Shown: positions 54,142 through 63,169 of the stretch, one piece after another
Layout: the number at the start of each line of letters is the position of its first letter
Position numbering within the stretch: the stretch's first letter is position 1
DNA from: Dasania sp. GY-MA-18
GTDB taxonomy: Bacteria; Pseudomonadota; Gammaproteobacteria; Pseudomonadales; Dasaniaceae
Reading direction: 5' to 3'
Assembly (NCBI RefSeq): GCF_024734385.1
Contig: NZ_JANHAP010000014.1
Coordinates: 1 to 64,000, forward strand
DNA length: 64,000 nt
Notes under the pieces: generated by a model
Told to the model about the DNA's origin: nothing
Databases searched by the model: none
Seen by the model: only the letters and a program-made list of their open reading frames with translations
Position numbers and translations under genes: made by a program

Positions 54142-54467
54142 CGCTGTTTGCGCTGTTTATCTGCGCTGCGAGCGAGTTTACTCTTTTGTAAGAAGGCTGT
54201 GGTTGGATTGAGGTTGCTTTGGCTGGCGGCGTAGGTGGGGGGTTCATGCTCTGTTGTGGGGCGCTGTTTGCTTTTGCGATTATGAAGCTCTAAGCCAAAG
54301 CTGTTTACACTGTCGTTGCGCGCTAGTTTTTGAGGCTTGAGTTTAACCTGCAGCAAGTGCGCTAGTGTTTTAATATTGGGGGCTGAGTTAAGCATGGGCT
54401 TGCCATCGTTAGCAGGGTTATTGCTCAAGCTTAGTCGTTTATTATTATTTTGCTGTGTGTTGCGCAT
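54138..54467 (-). CDS. Hypothetical basic protein
   Basis: The 109-aa frame is rich in Lys, Arg, Asn and Gln (ends SADKQRKQR), with no signal, membrane segment or known domain. Its ATG directly follows the T-run of the terminator at 54468-54504, and the only ribosome-site-like GAGG is within that hairpin. An inner ATG at residue 25 is an alternative. It may not be a gene. Confidence 0.35.
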   Translation of the reverse strand: MRNTQQNNNKRLSLSNNPANDGKPMLNSAPNIKTLAHLLQVKLKPQKLARNDSVNSFGLELHNRKSKQRPTTEHEPPTYAASQSNLNPTTAFLQKSKLARSADKQRKQR

Positions 54468-54504
54468 AAAAAAGGCCTCTAACTCAACATTAGAGGCCTT
54501 TTTT
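54468..54504 (-). terminator. Terminator after the 89-aa exported protein gene
   Basis: AAAAAAGGCCTCTA / TAGAGGCCTTTTTT is a perfect 14-bp stem with a 9-nt loop, including the A/T flanks. It lies 28 bp past the stop at 54533 and works in both directions by symmetry. Confidence 0.9.
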
Positions 54505-54532
54505 TATAGGGCTATCCCACCCAGAAATAAGC

Positions 54533-54802
54533 TTAGCGGCAGGCTTTTTTGGCTGCTTTGATTTGTTTGCGTTCGCAGTCCTCTGATTGGCCCTCGCCTA
54601 GGCACCACTTCTTGCGCTTGTCCCAGGCCGATAATTTCAGGCTTTTGTGGTTGGAGCAAACGACTACATAAACGGAGTACTCATCACCTTCGGCAGAGGT
54701 TTTGTCTGACTCAAAAGTTATGCTGGTAGGTTTGGCTGCTTGGGCCGTAAGGCTGAATAAACATATCAGGGCTGATAATGTAGCCGCGGTGCTAAATCTC
54801 AT
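54533..54802 (-). CDS. Small exported protein of unknown function
   Basis: The 89-aa protein has a signal peptide (MRFSTAATLSALICLFSLTAQA). The mature part has VYVVVCSNHKSLKLSAWDKR, WCLGEGQSEDCERKQ and a C-terminal KKACR, so four Cys that could form two disulfides. The frame runs 16 codons upstream, but the ATG at 54802 begins the signal peptide. No family recognised; periplasmic or secreted. Confidence 0.7.
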   Translation of the reverse strand: MRFSTAATLSALICLFSLTAQAAKPTSITFESDKTSAEGDEYSVYVVVCSNHKSLKLSAWDKRKKWCLGEGQSEDCERKQIKAAKKACR

Positions 54803-54896
54803 GTGGGTCTCGTTATTATGCGTTTGGTGCCGGGTGGCGGATACTATCATTTACTTGCTGGAAAGTCAGTAATGGCTAACTTTCATTGTGGGGGTT

Positions 54897-55112
54897 TTAT
54901 AGCCCCAAGCCTATAAGTACTAAGCCTATCAGGCCTAATATGACAGCGTCTCTGGCTACATCTAAGCGGCATAAGCTGTAGAGATAGGAAAGGGGGGGGA
55001 GAAAAAACGAGCACAAGCCCCAGGTAAAATCTTCTTTAGCGCTACTGACTAGCAGTGAAAACCAGCTTAAAGCAAGAACGATAGAGCCGCACAGGATTAA
55101 AAATATGTCCAT
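54897..55112 (-). CDS. Small membrane protein
   Basis: This 71-aa protein has two hydrophobic segments (about 3-22 and 52-70) around a short loop with WGLCSFFLPPLSYLYSL. AGGGAA stands about seven bases before the ATG, which supports expression. The pattern resembles small inner-membrane proteins of unknown role that recur in marine gammaproteobacteria. Confidence 0.58.
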   Translation of the reverse strand: MDIFLILCGSIVLALSWFSLLVSSAKEDFTWGLCSFFLPPLSYLYSLCRLDVARDAVILGLIGLVLIGLGL

Positions 55113-55247
55113 GGAGTTCCCTTATTATTTTAAGCGTTATTATATGGCCGGTGTGTTAATTGGCTGCTCACTAATTATGCGTGTGAAATGCCGCTTGAGC
55201 AATAAATTAGCGTGTGTGTATGGAATTAAAGTGTTTGTGTGGGGGTT

Positions 55248-55375
55248 GTGGCTGGATTGAGTTGAAACAGCTTGAGGCTGTTTTAACCCTGCGGGCGTCG
55301 GCGCGTGGCGCCTCGTAGCAAATTGCTGGCGCAATTTGTGAACCGGGGTCAGTTCTTCACGGGCCGCTTTGCGGC
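55248..55375 (+). repeat. Structured direct repeat, copy 1
   Basis: About 128 bp, repeated 183 bp downstream (55431-55558) with about six differences. It contains nested hairpins: AACAGC-TTGAG-GCTGTT, AAATTGC-TGGC-GCAATTT and GTGAA...TTCAC. This suggests a REP/MITE-like element and not a gene. Open frames across it have no protein-like character. Confidence 0.9.
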
Positions 55376-55430
55376 ACACAAAAAGGCATGCTTATGGTGT
55401 TGGTGGGTTTGGGTGTAATTAGGGGGTGGT

Positions 55431-55558
55431 GTGGCCGGATTGAATTGAAACAGCTTGAGGCTGTTTCAACCCTGCGGGCGTCGGCGCGTGGCGCCTCGTA
55501 GCAAATTGCTGGCGCAATTTGTGAACCGGGGTCGGTTCTTCACGGGCCGCTTCGCGAC
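55431..55558 (+). repeat. Structured direct repeat, copy 2
   Basis: The second copy of the repeat ends right before the tRNA-fMet terminator. The differences keep the hairpins (for example GCTGTTT to GCTGTTTC after the stem), which fits a folded, mobile or RNA-active element. The two copies and spacer fill most of the gap between the small membrane gene and the tRNA. Confidence 0.9.
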
Positions 55559-55560
55559 AA

Positions 55561-55596
55561 ATAAAAAAGGCCCGCCTATGGCGAGCCTTTTTTATT
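55561..55596 (-). terminator. Terminator of tRNA-fMet
   Basis: GGCCCGCC / GGCGAGCC with loop TAT (one T-G wobble) is flanked by A-run and T-run, so that it ends transcription leaving the tRNA on the - strand. It directly abuts the encoded CCA end. Confidence 0.85.
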
Positions 55597-55673
<77 letters not shown>

Positions 55674-56019
55674 CTTAACTTTGCTGATACTAGCTCAGCG
55701 TGAGAGTGGTTCTGGTTGAGCCGCTCTCCGTAATGAGCCGCGCATATTAGTGATCTACTCCGTGGTCGTCAAGGGGAATCTGGTGTTTAGTGTTATAAAT
55801 GCGATAAATATAAAAAGCTGGTGGTTTTGTGTGCAGTGTTGCGCTGGTTGCTGGCTTTTGTGTACGGTTTTTGTACCATTCTATCGGGGAGTTATACGGT
55901 GTTCGGGTGGGGGCTAGGTTGCTCGTGGCTGGCTGCATTTCGGATGACTAATTCCACTATTTCCGGTATGGTTCACCGCTAATTTAACCCATTCAAAATG
56001 AAGTGAGCACGGTATCTCT
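55674..56019. other. Spacer between tRNA-fMet and the acyltransferase gene
   Basis: 346 bp. It holds the divergent tRNA promoter at 55744-55772 and an AT-rich stretch (55785-55830). No ORF with protein-like features is seen; no further RNA gene recognised. Confidence 0.6.
55744..55772 (-). promoter_or_regulatory. Sigma-70 promoter of tRNA-fMet
   Basis: On the - strand TTGACG (55767-55772), 17-bp spacer, TAATAT (55744-55749), then a GC-rich discriminator (GCGCGGC) typical of stable-RNA promoters under stringent control. The start is about 65 bp before the tRNA. Confidence 0.8.
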
Positions 56020-57180
56020 ATGGGCCAGTTTGCCGAAATACGACCCTACAATGATGATGAAGTCTCTCCCGTACTTGAGCGTCTAGTAAACGATAAGGAA
56101 TTTATCGCTGCGGTGGCGAGTTTGCGCCTGGGGGGCTGGCATAAATGCTGTAAGCCTGTGGTTTACCCTATCGTAAAACACATATTGCGCAAACAGGTCA
56201 GCGGCATTAGTACGGTGCGCGAGGTGCAGGCGCTGGTGAAGTCGTATATGGACGGTATGGTGGATAAAACCACTAGCCAGTGCACAGTGTCGGGGCTGGA
56301 AAAGTTAGATCCCAAACAATCATATTTATTTATCAGTAATCACCGTGATATCGCACTAGACCCCGCCTTTGTTAATTATGCTGTTAGCCATAACGGTTTT
56401 GATATGGTGCGCATCGCCATAGGCGATAATTTATTAACCAAGCCCTATGTGTCTGACTTAATGCGGCTTAATAAAAGTTTTATTGTTAAGCGCTCTGCCA
56501 AAGGCCGGGCTATGTTGGCGGCTTATAAATTACTGTCGCGTTATATACGCCATTCCATAGAAGTAGACCACAATCCTATATGGATAGCCCAGCGCGAGGG
56601 CCGCGCCAAAGATGGCAACGATAAAACCGAACCGGCCATGATTAAAATGATAGCCATGAGCCAGCACAAACAGCAGGAAAGCTTTTCCGAATTTATTAAT
56701 AAAATGCGCATAGTGCCGGTAGCTATTTCCTATGAGCTGGATCCCTGCGATGGCGCTAAAGCAAAAGAGTTATATGAGAAGGCTACCCACGGTCATTATC
56801 AAAAGGGCGAGCATGAGGATGTGACCAGCATCGCTTTAGGTATCTCTGGCGATAAGGACCATGTGCATGTGTCCTTTGGTGAGCCGCTGCAGGGTGAGTT
56901 TGACAATGCCGACGATGTGGCTGCTGCCATAGATCAGCAAATTTTTGCTAACTATGTGTTACACCCCACCAATTTTATTGCCCATAAAATATTACATGGC
57001 AGTTACCCTGAGGGTGTTTATTCCGACCAGCGCAAGCCTTTTTCTATTACAGGTTTAGAGTCGGTAGAACAGGCTTTTCAAAAACGTATAGACGCTTTGC
57101 CTGCAGAGCACAGGCCTTACGCCCTGGGTATTTATGCCAACCCCATAGACCGCATACGCGAGCGGCAGGCACAGGGCTGA
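56020..57180 (+). CDS. PlsC-type glycerophospholipid acyltransferase
   Basis: The 386-aa protein contains a 1-acylglycerol-3-phosphate acyltransferase domain: FISNHRDIALDPAFVNYA near 105 (His-Asp catalytic motif in the NHRDI variant) and IWIAQREGRAKDGNDK near 190 as the glycerol-phosphate site. No membrane segment is obvious, so it is peripheral. Its TGA shares a base with the ATG of dinG, so they are coupled, an arrangement with no obvious biochemical link. The exact acyl acceptor is unknown. Confidence 0.85.
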   Translation: MGQFAEIRPYNDDEVSPVLERLVNDKEFIAAVASLRLGGWHKCCKPVVYPIVKHILRKQVSGISTVREVQALVKSYMDGMVDKTTSQCTVSGLEKLDPKQSYLFISNHRDIALDPAFVNYAVSHNGFDMVRIAIGDNLLTKPYVSDLMRLNKSFIVKRSAKGRAMLAAYKLLSRYIRHSIEVDHNPIWIAQREGRAKDGNDKTEPAMIKMIAMSQHKQQESFSEFINKMRIVPVAISYELDPCDGAKAKELYEKATHGHYQKGEHEDVTSIALGISGDKDHVHVSFGEPLQGEFDNADDVAAAIDQQIFANYVLHPTNFIAHKILHGSYPEGVYSDQRKPFSITGLESVEQAFQKRIDALPAEHRPYALGIYANPIDRIRERQAQG

Positions 57181-59309
57181 TGCTAACCGATGAGCTAAAA
57201 GCAGAAATACAAGGCGCTTATCGCCACCTACTAGACAGTAAAAGTTTAAAGCCACGCTTGGGTCAGCGCTTAATGATGGCTGAAGTGGCCAGAACCTTGG
57301 CCGGGGCCGATATGGATGCCAACGGCCATCGCGAGGGCAGTGCTAAAGTCTGCGTGGCTGAGGCTGGCACCGGCACCGGTAAAACTATCGCCTATACCTT
57401 ATCCGCTATTCCTATAGCCAAGGCCCTAGATAAAACGCTAATCATTTCTACCGCTACCGTCGCCTTGCAAGAGCAGGTAGTGCATAAAGACCTACCTGAT
57501 ATTTTGCAGCACAGCGGTTTACATTTTACCTTTGCTTTGGCCAAGGGGCGCGGCCGCTATTTGTGTTTAAGTAAACTGGATAGCTTATTACAGGGCACTA
57601 ATAGCAATCATCAAAGTCTGGCGCTGTACCCCGATGAGATGCAGCAGCAGGTGCAGGCGCAGGATCAAAAAGTTTACGATGCCATGCTCAATTCCCTGTC
57701 CACCGGTGATTGGGATGGCGACCGCGATAACTGGCCCGATGAGTTGGAAGTATCGCTGTGGTCGCGGGTGACTACCGATCACGCACAGTGTACTGGCAGG
57801 CGTTGCCCCAATATACGCCAGTGTTATTTTTATAAGGGTCGCGAAGCTTTAGATAAAGTGGATGTGATAGTCGCCAACCACGATTTAGTGTTGGCGGATT
57901 TATCGCTGGGCGGCGGTGCAATTTTGCCCGACCCGGAAGATTGCATATATATTTTTGACGAAGGCCACCATCTGCCAGAAAAAGCCATTAATCACTTTTC
58001 GCAATTTAGCCGGGTGCGCTCCACCGAGCGTTGGCTGGATCAGGGCGCCAAGGCCTTAGCCAAGGCGGCGCCAGAGTTGTCGACGACTACGGCGAACCAA
58101 TATATACAGCGCCTGCCCGCCATTATGGATAGCTTAAAGCAGCAGCTGGGCATGTTGTTCAATCATCTAGAGGCCAATGTTCAAACCCAGCCCGACCAGC
58201 GCGGGGCCATCCCCTACCACCGTTTTGCGCAGGGCATAGTGCCCGAGCCTTTGCGTTTGGCGGCACAGGAGCTGGCTGGTGGCTTTCGCGATATGCATGA
58301 CTTGCTAGACAAGGCCTGCAATATTCTGGAAGAAGCCATTAATACTCAGGAGCACGGCATTACCGGCCCCGAGGCCGAAGCCTGGTATAGCTCGTTCTCT
58401 ATGTTGCGCAGCCGGGCCGAGGGCAATCAACATTTATGGCAGGATTATAGCGGCGCAACAGCGGTGGAAGAGCCGCCGCAGGGGCGCTGGGTGGCGGTAG
58501 TAGAAGGGGCGGGTGGGCAGTTAGATTTTGAGGTGTCCAGCAGTCCGATTTTGGCGGCCAATACCCTGCAGCGCTATTTGTGGTCGCGTTGTTTTTCGGC
58601 GGTGGTGACCTCTGCCACGATTACGGCTTTGGGCAGTTTTGAGCGCTTTATGATGCGTGCTGGCACTCCAGCCGATGCCGCTTATATAGTTGTGCCCAGC
58701 CCCTTTAATCATGCCGAGGCTGGTGAGCTGGTGGTACCCGCCATGCGCAGTGAGCCCTCCAATGCTGATGCGCACACTGAAGAGTTAATCGAGTTATTGC
58801 CGCAAATACTCGCAGCCGATAGCGGCAGCCTGGTGTTGTTTTCTTCTAAGCGGCAATTGGAAAACGTCTATGATGGCCTGCCCCTAGTGTGGCGGCAAAA
58901 AATTCTGCGGCAAAGCGATTACTCTAAACAGGAGGTGTTGCGACGACATCGTGCAGCCATTGACGATAAGCAGCAATCTATTTTGTTTGGCTTAGCCAGC
59001 TTTGCCGAGGGAGTGGATTTGCCGGGAGATTATTGCAGCCATGTGGTGATTGCCAAAATCCCCTTTGCGGTGCCCGATCAACCCGTAGAGGCGGCATTGT
59101 CGGAGTGGATAGAGTTGCGCGGCGGCAACCCCTTTATGGATATCAGCGTGCCCGATGCTTCACTGCGCTTAATACAGGCCAGTGGCCGCTTGCTACGTAC
59201 CGAGAGCGATAGCGGTAAAGTGACCTTGTTGGATAGGCGGGTGGTGAGCAAGCGCTATGGCCGCGCCTTATTAGATGCGCTGCCGCCGTTTAGGCACAGT
59301 TTAGGTTAG
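57180..59309 (+). CDS. dinG: ATP-dependent DNA helicase DinG
   Basis: This 709-aa superfamily 2 iron-sulfur helicase (XPD-like) has Walker A AEAGTGTGKTIAYTL near 60. Four Cys around CTGRRCPNIRQCYFYKGREA near 200-220 ligand the [4Fe-4S] cluster (one Cys lies a little upstream). DEGHH near 260 is the DEAH box; C-terminal motifs SLVLFSSKRQL, FGLASFAEGVDLPGD and QASGRLLRTESD (motif VI) are present. It unwinds D-loops, R-loops and forked DNA. The next gene starts 6 bp later. Confidence 0.94.
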   Translation: MLTDELKAEIQGAYRHLLDSKSLKPRLGQRLMMAEVARTLAGADMDANGHREGSAKVCVAEAGTGTGKTIAYTLSAIPIAKALDKTLIISTATVALQEQVVHKDLPDILQHSGLHFTFALAKGRGRYLCLSKLDSLLQGTNSNHQSLALYPDEMQQQVQAQDQKVYDAMLNSLSTGDWDGDRDNWPDELEVSLWSRVTTDHAQCTGRRCPNIRQCYFYKGREALDKVDVIVANHDLVLADLSLGGGAILPDPEDCIYIFDEGHHLPEKAINHFSQFSRVRSTERWLDQGAKALAKAAPELSTTTANQYIQRLPAIMDSLKQQLGMLFNHLEANVQTQPDQRGAIPYHRFAQGIVPEPLRLAAQELAGGFRDMHDLLDKACNILEEAINTQEHGITGPEAEAWYSSFSMLRSRAEGNQHLWQDYSGATAVEEPPQGRWVAVVEGAGGQLDFEVSSSPILAANTLQRYLWSRCFSAVVTSATITALGSFERFMMRAGTPADAAYIVVPSPFNHAEAGELVVPAMRSEPSNADAHTEELIELLPQILAADSGSLVLFSSKRQLENVYDGLPLVWRQKILRQSDYSKQEVLRRHRAAIDDKQQSILFGLASFAEGVDLPGDYCSHVVIAKIPFAVPDQPVEAALSEWIELRGGNPFMDISVPDASLRLIQASGRLLRTESDSGKVTLLDRRVVSKRYGRALLDALPPFRHSLG

Positions 59310-59314
59310 CGGCG

Positions 59315-59638
59315 ATGACTAAAGCCATAACCTTGGCCTCGTTATTAATGGACTTGCAGCTATTGTTGCGGCAGTTGGGTCATTGGCAGGCTGAGCGACC
59401 CAGTGCGCAAGCGCTGGCTAGCCAGCAGCCCTTTTGCGTGGATACACTGAGTTTTCCCCAGTGGTTACAGTTTATATTTATAGAGCGCCTGCAATTATTG
59501 CTGGATCAACAGTTGGCGCTACCCACTAGCTGCCAGGTCTGCCCCATGGCCGAGCAATATTTTAATCAGGATTTAGTGCGGGTGCAGGAGCTACTCGCTT
59601 GCCTGCAGCAAATTGATAGGCTGCTGTCGGCAGCCTAG
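59315..59638 (+). CDS. YqcC-like protein
   Basis: This 107-aa protein has the DUF446 layout: an N-terminal leucine-rich helix (ASLLMDLQLLLRQLGHW), PFCVDTLSFPQWLQFIFIERLQLLLD and PMAEQYF near 82. Members are often next to truC and of unknown function; here it follows dinG by 5 bp. Helical, cytoplasmic, no catalytic motif seen. Confidence 0.85.
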   Translation: MTKAITLASLLMDLQLLLRQLGHWQAERPSAQALASQQPFCVDTLSFPQWLQFIFIERLQLLLDQQLALPTSCQVCPMAEQYFNQDLVRVQELLACLQQIDRLLSAA

Positions 59639-59645
59639 CCTTCAA

Positions 59646-60275
59646 CTATTCGTGGTTGTTAACCAGCTGCCCCTCTACCGCCATAAACATACGCACTAAA
59701 TGCGCCAGTGAGTTGGCGCTTAGTTTCTCCATGACTCTGGCTCGGTGTATTTCTACGGTGCGCTGGCTAATATCTAAATCTATGGCGATAACCTTATTGG
59801 CCTTGCCCTCTACCATTAGCTGCATAACATCTCTTTCGCGCGGGGTGAGCTCGTTCATGCGCTGCATAATGACTTGCCGTTGTTGCAGGCTGGCGCGGTT
59901 TTCCTCGTCCAGCGCCATGGCGGTGGCTATTTTGTCCAGCAGTTCTTGCTCGCGATAAGGCTTTTGCACAAAGTCTATAGCCCCTTGTTGCATGGCCTCT
60001 ACAGCCATGGGTACATCGCCGTGGCCGGTAACAAAAATAATTGGCAATATGGAATTTAATTCATTGAGTTTGCGCTGTAGCTCCATGCCGTTAATGCCGG
60101 GCATGCGTATGTCCAACACTATGCAGCCGGCCATCTCTTGGTTGTAGATGGATAAAAAGCTATCGGCATTGGCAAAGGCTTTGGTTTTTCGTCCTATAGA
60201 CTCAAGCATCATCTGCAAGGAATCACGTACTGCATCATCATCTTCAATAATATGAACGCAAGGTTGTAAATCCAT
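59646..60275 (-). CDS. FixJ-type response regulator (LuxR-family HTH)
   Basis: This 209-aa two-component regulator has an N-terminal receiver (HIIEDDDAVRDSL, phospho-acceptor in IVLDIRMPG near 55, PYREQELLDKI) and a C-terminal LuxR/GerE HTH (LTPRERDVMQLMVEGKANKVIAIDLDISQRTVEIHRARVMEKL, positions about 140-185). This is the FixJ/TodT/TtrR branch. It is divergent from the kinase at 60466 with a 190-bp gap that carries GGCAAGCTTGCC, a 12-bp palindrome at 60416-60427. Probably it works with that kinase. Confidence 0.92.
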   Translation of the reverse strand: MDLQPCVHIIEDDDAVRDSLQMMLESIGRKTKAFANADSFLSIYNQEMAGCIVLDIRMPGINGMELQRKLNELNSILPIIFVTGHGDVPMAVEAMQQGAIDFVQKPYREQELLDKIATAMALDEENRASLQQRQVIMQRMNELTPRERDVMQLMVEGKANKVIAIDLDISQRTVEIHRARVMEKLSANSLAHLVRMFMAVEGQLVNNHE

Positions 60276-60415
60276 AGCTGTGTTTCCTTGTTATCTTTTT
60301 GTGAGGCTAAACATGCGCCACTTTATAGCTAAGTGTGGGTATTTGTACCTATACCGGCTTATGAAATGCTGGCCTAGTATTAATACCTATTTATATTTAA
60401 CAATAATCGTTTATC

Positions 60416-60427
60416 GGCAAGCTTGCC
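60416..60427. promoter_or_regulatory. 12-bp palindrome between divergent regulator and kinase
   Basis: GGCAAGCTTGCC lies about 39 bp before the kinase start, in the divergent promoter region of a two-component pair. Possible operator; chance is not excluded for 12 bases. Confidence 0.3.
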
Positions 60428-60465
60428 AGAAAACTTGCGGTATTTAATGGATTGAAGGCCAAAAG

Positions 60466-63153
60466 ATGAAAAGAGCCAAACACAGTCTCATACATAGCTA
60501 TCTTGTCAGTATGTTACTGGTTGCCATCCTGCCGGTTACCTTAGTGGGCTATTTGTGGATAGCCGATGCTCGGCAAAGCTTTCAGCAATCCGCAGCGCTG
60601 TGGCAGCAAAGCCATATGCAAAAGTATAGGGCAGAGCTAAGCCAGCAAGTTGCCAGTGTGCTCAGTTATATAGAGTTTCGCCAGTCACAAATGCAGCAGC
60701 TGTTGCGTCAGGGTTTACGCTACCGTGTTGAAGAGGCTATGGTTATTGCCGACGCTCTATACCAGTCTGGTGCAGATCAGGCCTCTGTGCTTAGCGCCTT
60801 AAGGAAGCTACAGTTACAAGCGCAGCATGGTTATTACACGGTGCTTAGCCCTGAAGGCAGTATCTTATTAGGGCAGAAGCGGCCCCATCTAGAGCAGCGC
60901 TCGTTATTACAGCTCTACCAAGGCGAGGAACGCTTGGCTTTGCAAAATGCCTTGGCGGAGGTGGTTGCCAAGGGAGAGGTTTACCTCACCATACACGGGG
61001 TGTCGGAACAGCGCCCTAATACCGACCTGTTATTGGCCTTTGCGCAATATCATCCACAGCTCAATATAGTGATTGTTAATCACAATGCGCTTAGCGTTAT
61101 TGCGCAACAGGTGCGAGCAGAGGTTTTACAGCGTTTTGGTAATAACAACTCTATAGCTGATACCTCTATTTTTATACTGGATAAAGATGCTCAGCTATTA
61201 GTCAGGCCCGATAGTTTACAGGACTATGACCAGGTGACTGTTACTGAGGCGGGCCCCTCCCTGCCTCTGGTAGAACTTTGGCAGCAGTTGTTTGGCCTAG
61301 CGCAGCCTGATAGTGCGCAGCCGTCGCAACGTTTTTTAACTTATCAATTGCAGGGTGCGCAGTCAGCTGCAGTGGTGCCGGCGATGAGTTATGTGAGATC
61401 TCACCCCGAGTGGCAGTGGGTAGTGGGGGCGCAAATATTACTGGCGGACTATTACCAAGAGTTAGCTCTACAGCAGCAAAGCTTTGACAAGAAAATCCAG
61501 CGTTCCATTATTTTTATTGTTGCAGTGATAGCCTTGTTTCTAATGCTAGTCAGTGCCATTGCTTATAGTTTTTACCGTGTTAATGAACGGGGTTTTAAGC
61601 GTTTTATACAATTTTTTAACCGCAGTGGTGAGCAGGCCGAGGCTATAGCAGTAGAGGATTTACCGTACAAAGAGTTTGTAGAGTTAGCTCATCATGCCAA
61701 CCATATGTTGGCGCAACGTAAATCCTATGAGCAGGATTTAAGGCGTAGTAAACGTCGATTTCGTTTGGCTTTAAAAGCTTCTAATAGCTATTTGTGGGAG
61801 CTGGATGTTAGCAAGCAATGGCTTAAATTTACCGGCAAGTTTCTAACGAAGTTGGGTTATCAGCAGCTGCCCGGGCAAGAAAGTATAGGCGTTGAGCAGT
61901 TGCTGGATATTTGCCATCCCGATGATAAAGCCATCGTAGCCGACGGGCTAGTAACACATAACCCGCAATTGGCGGCGGCGGGTATAGAGTTTCGCATTAA
62001 ACATGCGCAAGGGGGTTATCACTGGTTTCATAGCCGCGGTGGTGTTATTGGTGAAAGGTTGGCGGGTGAAGCTGGCTTTTTGGCAGGTATAGTGACGGAT
62101 ATAGGCGATAGAAAATGTTTAGAGTCTGATTTGCAGCGCGCTCACGTTGAGGTGGAAGAGGCCTGCCATGTGCGTGAGCAGTTTTTAGCGAGTATGAGTC
62201 ACGAGTTACACACGCCCTTAAATAATATTTTAGGGCATCTGCAATTGTTGCAGCGTGATCCTGAAATGAATGATGAGCAGCGCCGACAATTGCAGTCTGC
62301 AGAGCAGGCGGGTAATTATTTATTGCGCTTGGTAAATGATATTTTAGAGTTATCAAAAATTGATAGCGGCTATATGCCCGTGCAAGTGGGTGAATATTGC
62401 TTGGTTGAGTTGGTGCAGGGGGTAGTGGATAAAATGACTAGCAAGGCCAGCGCCAAAGGCTTGGCGTTAGTGCTGGATGTCGATGCAAGTCTGCCCCAAA
62501 AAGTCGCGCTAGATGGCTTTAAACTCAAACAAATATTAATGAACTTATTGTCGAATGCGATTAAATATACTCAGTGTGGCCAAGTTCGCCTATCGGTGAC
62601 TTTAGCAGAGCCCTTGCCGCAGTGCTCAGGGCCTAGCTTGAGGTTTGCCATCAGTGATACCGGTATAGGTATTGATGAGTGTATGGCCCAAGAGATTTTC
62701 AAACCCTTCACTCAACTAGGGGGCGCCAATGCTAGGGGCACGGGCCTGGGTTTACCCATTTGTTGGCGGCTAAGCCAGGCATTGGGTGGCGAGCTTAGCG
62801 TTGCCAGCAGTCTAGGTCAGGGCAGCTGTTTTAGCCTAAGTTTACCCCTGCATGCGGTAGGTGCCGATGTAGTGGGTGAGTATGATAGCCAGCAGTTGGC
62901 TGCGCCATCGCTAGCACCGCCAGCGCTCACTGGCCTGGCTGCCGAGCAGTATGAGCAGCTGCGCTGGGCTGCCAACAGGGGCGATATAGAGCGGCTGCGT
63001 GAGCTGTTTCAACACTTAGCAGAAAGCGGTTTTGGTGATAGTGATTGGCTGTTATATTGCCGTCAGCAGTTATCTGATTTTGACTTGAAAGGACTGCTGG
63101 ATTTTTTAAATGGGCAGTTGAGCGAAAATAACAGGCAGGGAGCTCTTACATGA
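60466..63153 (+). CDS. Sensor histidine kinase with periplasmic Cache-like and PAS domains
   Basis: The 895-aa protein has an N-terminal membrane helix (about 12-28), a large periplasmic sensor region of the Cache type (about 35-340, with ILDKDAQLLVRPDS) and a second membrane helix near 345-368. A PAS domain follows (about 425-545; RLALKASNSYLWELD, YHWFHSRGGVIGE). The H-box is FLASMSHELHTPLNNILGHL near 572, and the ATPase domain has LMNLLSNAIKYTQ, DTGIGIDECM and GTGLGLPICWRLS. A C-terminal tail after the kinase lacks a receiver. It probably signals to the FixJ-type regulator or the receiver protein next door. Confidence 0.92.
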   Translation: MKRAKHSLIHSYLVSMLLVAILPVTLVGYLWIADARQSFQQSAALWQQSHMQKYRAELSQQVASVLSYIEFRQSQMQQLLRQGLRYRVEEAMVIADALYQSGADQASVLSALRKLQLQAQHGYYTVLSPEGSILLGQKRPHLEQRSLLQLYQGEERLALQNALAEVVAKGEVYLTIHGVSEQRPNTDLLLAFAQYHPQLNIVIVNHNALSVIAQQVRAEVLQRFGNNNSIADTSIFILDKDAQLLVRPDSLQDYDQVTVTEAGPSLPLVELWQQLFGLAQPDSAQPSQRFLTYQLQGAQSAAVVPAMSYVRSHPEWQWVVGAQILLADYYQELALQQQSFDKKIQRSIIFIVAVIALFLMLVSAIAYSFYRVNERGFKRFIQFFNRSGEQAEAIAVEDLPYKEFVELAHHANHMLAQRKSYEQDLRRSKRRFRLALKASNSYLWELDVSKQWLKFTGKFLTKLGYQQLPGQESIGVEQLLDICHPDDKAIVADGLVTHNPQLAAAGIEFRIKHAQGGYHWFHSRGGVIGERLAGEAGFLAGIVTDIGDRKCLESDLQRAHVEVEEACHVREQFLASMSHELHTPLNNILGHLQLLQRDPEMNDEQRRQLQSAEQAGNYLLRLVNDILELSKIDSGYMPVQVGEYCLVELVQGVVDKMTSKASAKGLALVLDVDASLPQKVALDGFKLKQILMNLLSNAIKYTQCGQVRLSVTLAEPLPQCSGPSLRFAISDTGIGIDECMAQEIFKPFTQLGGANARGTGLGLPICWRLSQALGGELSVASSLGQGSCFSLSLPLHAVGADVVGEYDSQQLAAPSLAPPALTGLAAEQYEQLRWAANRGDIERLRELFQHLAESGFGDSDWLLYCRQQLSDFDLKGLLDFLNGQLSENNRQGALT

Positions 63154-63169
63154 GTTTACATACTTAGCT

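Noticed and set aside
55140-55379. 79-aa frame on the - strand
   Set aside because: Lies across repeat copy 1; no start signal, no domain, composition follows the hairpins.
60416-60427. Sigma-54 promoter in the kinase/regulator divergent region
   Set aside because: TGGCAAGCTTGCC looks like the two halves fused, but GG to GC is 7 bases, not 10; kept only as a palindrome.
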